Source of the DNA: Toxonevra muliebris
Taxonomy: Eukaryota; Arthropoda; Insecta; Diptera; Pallopteridae
Assembly: GCA_963691655.1 (NCBI GenBank)
Contig: OY829326.1
Span: 75,571,235-75,635,234, forward strand
Length of the DNA stretch: 64,000 nt
Direction: 5' to 3'
Part shown: one piece after another, positions 30,701 through 42,700 of the stretch
How positions within the stretch are numbered: the stretch's first letter is position 1
Layout of the letters: each line of letters begins with the position of its first letter
Notes under the pieces: generated by a model
Database searches by the model: none
What the model was told of the DNA's origin: nothing
The model's input: only the letters and a program-made list of their open reading frames with translations
Position numbers and translations under genes: made by a program

Positions 30701-33700
30701 AAATAAAGTTGTTGAAATAAGGCAGCAAAATGTCAGTGAACAAGCCATGCACTGAGGAAACTAAATAATAACTTGTGATCGCTTAAAAGTGGTTATGGAG
30801 GACACAACCTGTAGGTCACAACACTGGCAGAAGCAGCATTCCAGCTAAAACAGTTGCTTCAATTGAAACACGTCGCAGTAGATAACAGAAAATTGAAAGA
30901 GTCTGTAGGCTCTATTGATAAATCAGGATTTTCACAGGCCGAGATTTTCCCGCCGATATTTTAAATTCATTTATTATTATTATTTAGGCCTTTAAAAATA
31001 CAACGTCCCCGAATTGACAGGGGTGATTTTTATAAAACTTGGTGCGTTGTGTTCGTTAATGTGTTTTACACCAAAGGAAAATTATCCAATAAACGGGCGT
31101 ATTTTAAAATTTTTTTTTTTTTTTTCAATTTACGATTTTTTTTCAAAAAAGTTGTGGATTCCTGTGGGAGAAAGCATTATTAATTAAACTTTTTTTTTAG
31201 TTTCAGATTTACTGTTTCGGAGTTTAACTGTCGGATATGAGACTATACTCTTTTTTAAGACTAGACTTTGGAGCCCTCTATAATTTAAATTTAAAATTGA
31301 AAAAATTTTTTTTGTTTTCTTGAAAATCTTACAAAAATTTTTGTTTTTTCACCTACCTTAAGAAATCAATTTGGTCACATGCTAGAACTTTACATCCACT
31401 TTGTGTTAATTTTTTGGGTTTATTTTCTTAGTTTTATATGAAGTTTTATTTGCCCTTATAACTAGGATCCTTCCAATTCAACTTTTTTAACCCGGCGTCA
31501 ATGAACATACTTTTTATTACACTATCAGTGAACTGTGTGTGAAAATAAAACTATATTTTTTTTTTAAGGTTTTCTTTTTTAATTTCATAAAACATTTTTT
31601 TAGTGTAACGTAAAAAAGAATGTACAAATATTCTCTTTTTCCTAAATATATTTTTTTGAAACAAAAAGATAAGATCAACAAAATTAACCTAAAATCACTG
31701 AACAGCTCGGGTGTAATACAGCCATGTTCATTGACACCGGGTTCAACTATTTTAAGAAATTTGAGCGTAGCGTTAACTCGCTATAGCTATATTCTCTATG
31801 CAACACTGAGGAAATGCGATTAATCATATACCTTATCGATTAATCAAAAAGCTTGATTGAGATTGATTGCACAGCTGTATTCAACATCATTCAAGACTTA
31901 TATTTATGTTTGAACAATATATATATATATGTAAACTTACCAAAAATGATGAAAGTAATTTTTTAATGTCTCTTATAGGTACATCTGTTCCAGCTACTCC
32001 TAATAAATTTGCAATTTTTGTCTGTGAAGGAAATATTTGGATATTTGTTAGAAGGTATAAAATATTTAAGATGTTCTTTTAAAACGGCAGGGGTTTATAT
32101 ATTTGGCATACTACTCATTACTTCAGCCTTCTATGGATATTATTTCTAAGCAGAATTAATACAATCGTTTTGTTATACGGAGAGAATGAAATCGTAACGA
32201 ATAGGATAATAGAAACAGTTTTTTCTCAATACTCATAAGCAATGTAATGAGAATATTGTAAATACCAGTACGGTCTCCGAATTAAATCGTGAGGCACTGG
32301 TAACTAGCGACTCCAGTTTCCCTTTCTGAACAGTTCTGCATATTGGAAAAAGAATTTCAGCTAATTCGATTTATTATATTTTTTTTTTGTATGTGCGAAG
32401 TCTTTTCCGATTATGCTCCAAACACAACGGATGCGGCAGCAATATTGCGGCAATTGTCAATATTGTCATGAAGACAAACATATTGGCTGCAACATTGCGA
32501 CAATTGCCACAGTCACCGACTACAACCTATTTCTATTTTTGACCTGCGACAGAATGAAATGTAAACAAATTATCAATCGTGAAGGTGATTTCGTTTTCTT
32601 TGTTTCTATTATTTTCGATTGTAAGTAATAAAAAAACAAAAAAGTTACTGTTTTGAATTTTTATAAAGTTAAGAATGAGTATGGATGAAAAACTAATTGA
32701 AGAAGCGAGTTCTGTCGTTGCCGCGTTCATTGTATTCAAGTCGCAGTCAACAGGACAACATTTGCTGCAGGCGCCATCTTGTCATCTCGTTGCAGTGTTT
32801 GCATCCATTGTGTTCGGAATATTATTCATGAGGAATATCGACCACTTGAGAAGAAGATATTTTTTGAGATAGGCAAAATAGCAGGGCAGAGAGTTTTAAA
32901 AATGAACTTGAATCTGTTTGCAGATCATTCTTCTGGGTATTTAGAGTTTTAATGCGTATCGCAATGCGAACTTCATACACACCGTTCGATAATGATTTCA
33001 TTCTCTGATGAAATGTAAGTATTATTTTAACAAATTTTACTGCTATATAGTCCCAGTTCCGTTTTTGAATACACAGATTTATATAATAATAAAATGTACG
33101 GTTATAACTTTTATAATAATATTAACGAAACACATTAATAAATTAAATAATAACATAATCGACTTAAATACTTTAAAATTTAGATATTTTTACCCAATTC
33201 TACAAAGTTCAATGAATTAAGTTAAAAGTTTTTACATTTTTATTTACGAAACTTTACGAATGTAAAGTTTCGTAAACGTAAATATTAAATAATTTTATTT
33301 AATATTGCAATTTTTTCAATTTCAAAATAACGAACTTCCTTTAAACCAAGGATTGCGATTGGTCGATAAAACGAGGCTTCAATTAAAATATATGTCGTAG
33401 TATGAAGAAAGAACATTGAATTTGGGGTAATTCAATAATTTTAACGTCACGTACTAATAGGGTAGCCAGATTTTTTATCTAAAAATCAGGACATTGAACT
33501 TGAATTGAATTAAAAAATCAGTCCTGGAATTTAATATAGTAATATAATTTTTTACTATAAGCTCACTTTAAAAATCTCCAGGGCAAATCTGGTTTTCACT
33601 CCTTCTTCTTAAAACATTAAACTGAAAGCTGTTTCATTGAATGTGCCACTACTCAAAAAAATTATTCAATTTTCTCGAAACCTAACAAATTATAGATTTC

Positions 33701-36700
33701 TAAGATATAGATTTAGAAAACTCAGTACAAAAATGTGGCAAAAAGCAAAAAATCAGTAGATTTACTGAATTAAAAATTTTGAAGTGAGTGTTTTAATAAA
33801 AAAAATCAAGAAAATCAAAACATGTACTGACAATATCATTACGTCTGGCTACCCTACGTTTTGACAACACTTGAGCGGAATCACAGCAGAGTGACAAATA
33901 AATGATGCTGGGAGAAAATCGAATCGAATGATATGAAAAATAGGAAAAATATACGCCATTCTCCGACATATATTTCCGATTAATCGAGTAACGAGAATTC
34001 TGTTAATTCAGAAAAACCGATTAATCGATTGATCTAGCATTGAGTATCAATAAATCTCACAGCCCTATTTAATTGTATAAATAAATTAGTAATTATTCAT
34101 TATTAATTCATTTTCGTTTATAAAATAAATATATATCAAATAAATGAATTTTGAAAACTATGGTTTAAAACGCTATAGTATTCGAATATATCGGATTATT
34201 TCTAGTTATAAGTGTTAATAAAACCTTAACTATGTATGTATATTTATGTATCAATGTGTGTATTTTAATGTACCAAATACACTTCTAAACTTTGTAAAAC
34301 TACTGCTTTGTATGGTAATAATATTATTTGTAGTATGTATTTGTATGGAATTACTAGAACATTTTCAATAGAAAGCCGCTATTATTAACGCTGTAATCAA
34401 AGTTTATAATATGTAAATTAAAATTATCAATGATATTTATAATTGTCATTATACATTTTAAGTACTTGCTATATAAATAATATGTTGATAGGTATCTATG
34501 TATGTAAGTATATGATATGATGCCATAGTTATATATGTATTCAACGCACAATTTTACACTAATCCATCACTAAATTTAATAGCGCAATTAACTAAATTTT
34601 TACGTTAAATCAGCAACTCGTTTTGTTTTTGATTTGATTTTTTGTATATTTGTACCTCTCGTGTTTGTAATTCCCAAAGCGCTTCATTTATTAAAACTTC
34701 TTCGGTGATATTCTGGTAAAAATTTGTGTGTGTAATATTATTATACAAAATATTATTATCATTGTTGTATAGAAGAGTAGTAGTTGATTGTGTTACAAAA
34801 AAAAAAAAAACGATTTAATCCATAAGAAATTTAGGGATTTCAATTGCATTGATTGATAGGAATTAATATATATGTAAGTGGATATTTTAATTTTGAGTCC
34901 TATATTCTTGAAAATTGCGAAACAAAATAATTTTAAGCTTAGTCATAGATCTTACCGCATTCTCACGACGATCATAAACTGGCATTGATACCGTTGTCAT
35001 AAAATGATAGTCATCGGATTCAGTAGGTTGATTCCAAGCCTTCGGATAAAATTAAATTAATAAAAATTTTTAGCAGAATAATATGTAAAGTTTAACTAAA
35101 ACATTCTGTCTGCTTTGCATAATATGGTATGTATTGCTTTTGACTCCTTGAGAAATATGTAGCCCAATCAATATTTGAATTTGAAAAAAAAAATAAGCAC
35201 AAACTTATATTTTTTGAACGTTTTGAATAGATAGTGACAGATTATAATATGGATTGCCCATAAGTATGTGTGCCTTAGGACTATGTATAGAACATAATGT
35301 TCTTTTTTTAATTTTAGGCCACTTAACTCAAATCTGATTTTTTAAAATACGTTTTATGCCCATATATTAGAAACTTGAAAACGCACAATATAATCGATTA
35401 ATCTCTCATCTATCCAATAAGTATGTATCTACCTCTTTTTCCCGTCGACTTTCACGTCGTTTTTTTTCTTCGTAGCTCAGCATGTGCACATTGACCCTAC
35501 GATATTCTAAGACATCTTGCCGTTGATCATCACATTGTTTCTGTTCCCAAAGCCAATCTGATAGTTTTGGATCCTAAATAAAAATATTTGTAAATAACTG
35601 TTTCATTACAAAAAAATAGCATAAATTCAGACAAATATATAACCGGAATTGTTAATTTAAAAATTTCGAGTTAAAGGTATGAACAAAGTTTTTTGCTGTA
35701 GGTTGATACTAATATACCTGATTGTTACACAGCTGTTGACTAGAATAGTACTAAGACCCCTTTTTCACACGGCAAGTTTTCTTGTTGCCAAGTTTCCAAG
35801 AAAAATACAATTTCAATTGAAAAATGTTTCTTTTTTCTAATAAGAAGCCAAAATCAATGTGCAGCCAACTTAAAATGATAATTAAGATAAGTCAATGAAC
35901 GATTTGCCGACAAGAAAACTTGGCGTGTGGAAAAGGGGATTAATATACAGTGTGGTCAACATTTGTTTTTCAAAATCCGCTAAAATGAAGAATAAAACGC
36001 ATATTTTTTTCCTTATAAAAGTGCGAGAAAACTCAATACATTTAAACTTTTTCACTAACACAGGCACACATCTGATACTTCTAATCAATGAAAATTTCTT
36101 CGATTTTTTGAAAATATTTTAAATTGAACAAACGCGCTAAGAGCTAAATCACTTTTTGAGAGTGCTGAGTTAGCCACACTGCTAATATACCTAATAAAAG
36201 AGTAAAGTGACAAGTGGCACGATGTTAGAGAACCTGCAAGATCTTACAGGATAAATTTTTACTTGTAAGAATTTGCAAGTAAGAAAACATCGCAACTAAT
36301 TATCCCAAACAAGAATATAAGAGCTCTAAACTGCGCTTTTTAATATCGGAGTCCTCTGATTTAGGAGTCTTAAAAGGTTCTTTTATGAGTCGAATAAGAA
36401 GCTTCCTAAACCTTACTTTTTGTGGTCCTAAAACGAACTCATGTTATGATAGTTTTAGATCCCAACAAATTTAAATTTAGTAGCTTTTTAGAGTTTTTTT
36501 GTTTTATTTCCTATTTCTGAACATTTTCGGATCTGTAGTCGTAATAAAAATATGAAATCGACCTGCATAGCTTGGAGAATTAAATTTTTTAAAATAAGAG
36601 CATTATAGGAGTCCCCCGAAAACACACATATGTAGAAGCCAAACGTGAGTTTTATAATCCTCCGCATTATAAGAGTCCTAAAGTACGCATATTTTGGAGT

Positions 36701-39700
36701 ACATTAAAAACCCCTTTGCTCATATTTAGGTGCAAACACAATCCGAAAATCATTCTGAATGAAAACATTTAGAAGCCGTATAAGAGTCCTAAAACCCTCC
36801 GCTATACGACTCCTACAAACGTTCCCTCGTTTATAGAAAAAAGCCATCCTAAAATACGCAATTAGGGGTCCTTACCCTCATTTGAACATCTCCCTTCAAG
36901 TTTCGCCTGATTTAATTTTTGATGTTCACAATCAGCTGTTTCTATTAACTTGCAAATTACTACAAATGCTATTCGTTTGCTTTTTGTGATATTTTTTCTG
37001 ACAGATAACTCTCTTACTCGGAAAAGGTGGCAAAAAATAGAATAGTTTTCGTAGATCTAAAAATTTTAAAGTGTTTATGAAACATCTATGTTCAAAAATG
37101 GTTAAAATCCACCCCCTGCCACGCCCACTTCCCATGCAACTAAAAAATAGAAGGAACCATTGCAGATCCACACATCTTGGTAGGCACAGGAGGTGCTTAT
37201 GTCAACACAACGTCTTTGTGCAAAAACAGGGAAGAATCGCCTACTGTCAATTAATAATTATTAAATGTGCTTTAGTAAAATCAACTGCAAAGAAATATTA
37301 TTGTTTGATTAAATTAAAACTTTTCATTAAAAGAAAGTGGAAAATTAATATAAGATACGTTCAATGATCAATCATTTTTTTAGTTGTATCATCCACTTCG
37401 AGAAATTTCTTATTAGGTTTGATGTCTAATATTTGCAATACATATAAATAAACTAATAAATGATTCCATTTGTATCATAAATTTATCCTAAAAGTATGCC
37501 GTAAAACTTTCTCTACAAAATTATCATCTTTTTATTGATTTTTTTTTGGCAAGCGTGAAGTGATTGTTATTAACAAATCTCAACTTTGGGCAGGTTAAGT
37601 TATGAAAGAATGGAAATAAAGAAGAATGAAAGAATTATTCCTATATGAGTTTTACTCTTTCAAAGTTTGAATGAAGATAATTTTCAATTACTTTTCAACA
37701 TTACTTATATCGCACTTATTACTTAGCCCAGCCAAATTATCCATTTTCCTAATTAATTAAGAAGCACTATTTTCGACAGCAGCTAAGAATCAAACCTCAA
37801 CAAACGAAAGGTTTTTCGGGGAAAAATCTGTCCATAAGGAATCAAAATCACGTGACTTTAACTGCTTTTTATAAAAAAACCAACTTATTTATACCAAATG
37901 TAAAAAAATGTAACATCATTTATATCTGGATATTAAGCTGTCAAGCTGTATCATTATTTTTTCGATAAAATAAATATGAGAAATGGAATTTTGTGCATTG
38001 TGAAGTTTTCTATCACTTTTGCGATTATGGTCCAGCCATTAAAAAGATTTTCACCATAAAAAATTGTATCTGAGATTTTTTTTCAGTAATTGTTAGAGGG
38101 GATTTTATAGATGGAACGACTCCCCCCAAACCCGTTTCCCCTTTTGTAAAAAGGAGGATGTATCATGGTATGTTATCCATCGCATTGGAGGTAAAATAAG
38201 AGCTGATGACTACGTTGGTATACTAAATAACGAGATGCTCCTCTTTGTCGATCAAAACATGCCACTTCGTGGAGCAAGATAATTATCCGAAATGCTCATC
38301 GAAGTGTGCTAAACAATGGTTTGAAGAGAAACACCTCAATCTTTCATGCAGGCGTTCTCAATCACCAAACCTCAAACCGAGTGACAATGTATGGTGGGAA
38401 GTGAAAGTAGCCTTAAGAGTTAAGAACCCATCAAACATTAATCAGCTTTGGTTATTTGTAAAAGGTCTATGGCAAGGTCTATGAGCAGTTGCCAGAAACT
38501 GCTTGATTCTGTGCTGCGGCATTGTTTGGCTGTAATCAACAATAAAGGATATTCAACACAATATTATAGTAATAATTCAATAGTTTATCATATGCTTAAA
38601 TGAAATCTTTAGCTTTTTCTTTATATTAAATCATTTTCAGTTTATATTCCAGTAAAGTTCATATGCTGTCCTTATTATTTTACACACACAATGTAAGCAG
38701 TATTTGAAATGTTTGATTACTATTAATTATTATAATTAATTATGAGTTCAAATATGACAATATGTTTTGTTTTTCGTTTAACTTTGTTTTAAGCAAGCTA
38801 ATAAAAATGTTATTGTATTATAAAAGTAAATATTTTTTTATTTAGGTAGTTTTGAAAGATAAACTACTCACTGCCCCTATTATTTTTCACATCTCTGTAG
38901 CTCGAAATTTTTTTTTTTCAGTTCACATATCTTTTAACAATATTTCCTAATAATTTAAAAGTTAAAAAACTGCATTAAAAAAAAAGAACATTAAATACAA
39001 TAAAAAATTCCCCAATATTTGGCTAACTTTAATATGCTGATAAAATTGCAAAACGTTAAGTTTTTTATTTCCAAATTTTCAGCATTTTCAGAAGTAATGT
39101 CTTAAACTAAAAGATAACAAATTTATAACATATAGTGAAACCAGTTTTTTTATTAGGCCTGCAAATAGTTAAAGTAGCAAAAATCAACTGGCAACTATAC
39201 TATATTGTTATGTTTTTATACTAAAACTTATCCGTAGTCAATGAAAATGACGGAGAATGTTATACTTTATATACACGCGAGAAATTTCATATAAACGAAA
39301 ATGCGCAAGCATCCAAAGTACAAAATTTGCAACCTTTTTTTGGATACCACTCAAGCTTTTTTTACATCTCCGACAGTTAACCAGTTATTAGTAAAAATAG
39401 TCTTTTTCACCAAAGGCGGGGTATTTTAGTGAAGTTGCTCTGTAATCCTAGAACTGATTTTTGTGGTTTTTCCATTTATCATACCCCCACTAACAATTAC
39501 TGAAGAAAAATCTCAGATACGATTTTTTATGAACTTTTGGTGCATTTTTTACTCTACCGACTGGACTATTAGCGCTTTTACACTTCTTTTTGGTGCATAG
39601 TCCCATATAAAATTAATGGGGAAACAGCAATAATTTTGTCTCTACTGCGTCAACTGGTAATAGTGTTATATGGGCCATATACAGCTTTTTGGTTTGAAAA

Positions 39701-42700
39701 AATTGACATCACTGCGATAAAGCAAATAAAAAAAAAAAAAAAAATTTGGCGATCACCTTGCATGTTGTATATTCCAGTCGATTTCAGTAATAATCAGGTT
39801 ATATTTATAGAAATTAACATTGCTAATGTATGGTAATTAAATAATATTACGCAATTCATCTATGTATGCTGATACAATATTCTTTGAGCATAACACATAA
39901 CATATTTATCAATGAATACAGGAAACACAACTTTTTCGTTTATTAGAAATGGTATTTTATTTTTCTCAGAGAATCACCTATATATACCCTATCCCCACAT
40001 TGAACGCATTCAGTACGATTTGATTTTCAATTGAATAAACATTAAAAAATGTTCAAAATTCAGATAAACGTAAGTAAATAACAGATTATTTCTCATGTTA
40101 TAGTTCTTATACCATAAGCTTTCAGCTTCTGCTGTGCACAATTTTAATTGTTGCAATTGTAAAAATTTCCGGACAGGAGTCAGTGCAGGGATTTCAAGGC
40201 CATCCATTATTTACTATCCCCCGTATACCTGAAAGACCACTACAACCACAGAACACGTATCTCCCACCAGCACCAGAAAAACCTCCAGGCATTGTTTATC
40301 TCCCCCCATCTTCATTGAAAAGTGCTGCTGGTTAAAACTTGAATAACACTGCAATAATTTTTAGCAAATTATTTCGGGCTTCAGAGGAACCTGTTTCATA
40401 TAAAAGTATTAGTTAGTACTCACGATTTTTTTTTTTTTAATTTTGGTCAAAAATAGCCTAAAATGATATGACAATCCATGTGTAAATTTACAATTAAGAT
40501 GAACCCTGTCTTCAAACCCCCATACTAAAATTTTACGAGAAATCTTTCCTGAGAGTATTTTTACCCATTCACTCGTACTTATATGCACGGTTGCCATTTA
40601 CTCATTTTATTTTGTACCAATATTTACAATAAAATGTACCAAATGGGGAAAATTGTACCAATTTTTTTTTATATGGAATAAATATATTTATTTAAAACTT
40701 TTTGTTTGTTTATTATATAAAACACTATTTATTAATTTAAACAAAATAAAAAGAAGAAAACATAACACATTGATTGAAATATATTTTGTATTTTAAAAGT
40801 AGTCTTTAGACGGCCGGAAATAATGAGACCCTTTACATCCGACACACAATTCTTTTGAAAGCATTGCATATTATAAATATTTAAATTTCACTTTTTTCAA
40901 CAAAAAGTATTTTGAAAATATGTTTGCAACTCTTAACTACTATAAAACTAAGTTATTTCACAGAATCTACCAAATTTTAAAAACATGTACCAAGCGCAGA
41001 AAAATTGAAAAAAATTTACCAGTTTTGGTAGAATTGTACCAAGTGGAAACCGTACTTAAATGAGTATTCAAAGGTTAAAGGGTTTCACGAAAATATTTTG
41101 CGAAAAATTTTACTAGGGGTAGATGCTTTTTATCTTTAGTGACTCCTAGTGAAATTTTTCTTAAATAAAAAGGAGACTTTCCTGGGATTTCACAAAAAAT
41201 GCCCAAAAATAATCATAAAGGTAGGAGTTGATGGGCTAAATATTCTGAGAAAGTAAAATTAAGTTTTCGTATCATTTGATTTGCTATTTTTGACTAAAAT
41301 TTGGAAATTTTAACCCACTGTGACAAAAAATTGCGAAGAAATGGACAAAAACCCAGCTAAGATTTTACGACTATTAACTAATATTTTCATATGACATAAT
41401 AAACAAAATTAAAGCAACGTTCCAAGCTAGTGTGATTTTAAAATTGGTTATGGAATACAAATAAAATAATTCATCAACTGCCAATAAACTGTTTGTTTTA
41501 TAAATCGTTAATACTCTAGTAGATAAAACTTTAATTAACGCTCTAATTCTCCACCGTGTATCTAGACAACTAAATAGGGATGCAAAAAATGAGTGTTTTT
41601 TTGTTGAAAAAAAAAACGGGTTTTACCGAGTACTTTTTCCAACGTTATTAAACCGGTATACCGGTGAGGAAAACTAAAAACCGACTACTCAGAAATGTTG
41701 TCGTTTCGAAATATTTAAAAATAAAAAATTTAAATACAAAAAAAATTTTAATATACCAAGTTTTTAAAACGGACTAAAAAGTATAAAATAATTTCTCCTA
41801 GCCCCATACAGATTTATAACCCCATACAGATTCATAATCCCATACAGATTGTCTTGAAAATATGTAATTATGAATTTTAGTAGGTCTGAAAATACTTGTA
41901 TGATTTAAAATGAAAAGCTTGGGACGCTTATGGATAGAGGTAAAATTGATAGCGACTTAAGTGAACTATGGTATTCATCTATCAATTTCATATTGCATGC
42001 GACCCACTATAATTCATTGTCATCCAGTTCTGAACTATATTTAAAATTTAAAGTCTCTATCTCATCGATTGCAAAATTCCGACCGAATAGACAGACTGAC
42101 AGACAGACACCATTGAAAGCGGGTTGATATAAACGTGGTAATAAAATAGCCATTTTTTACTACCGCCGAATGTTATTTCTGTTGCTCCGTATTTTACTTG
42201 GTTAACTCACGAACAGAATTTCTCGATATTAACAGGGGTTGAACGTGATTCAGAAAGGAATACAATTATTCCAAACGAATTAACGATATAAGCACATATC
42301 TTTGCCAAAAGATTTTACCGCGAAACAGGAAACCCTGTAAAATATTGCAGCGAGAACCAACACATTCCACATTCATCGGAAGTGGCATTCAAATTCTGAA
42401 CTATAGTTGACAGTTCAGTGGGACCCGAAAAACAAGAGTCGGCAATAAATTCTGTCGTAACAGATAATAGAAGCCGATTGTCAGACAATCACGTCACCAA
42501 AAGAGTTTTTCTCAGCTGTATCGATGATATATATTCGAGTAATTAATTAATACCTAAAATTACATTTTTATTTTATTATTATACTGTTAGTTTTGTTTGT
42601 TTTATACTGTAAACTAACTCACTCTATTTTATACTATTACTAATTGTTAATGAATTCTCACTGATATTAAAAATAGAACAATTATTAGTTTTTTTTTTTA

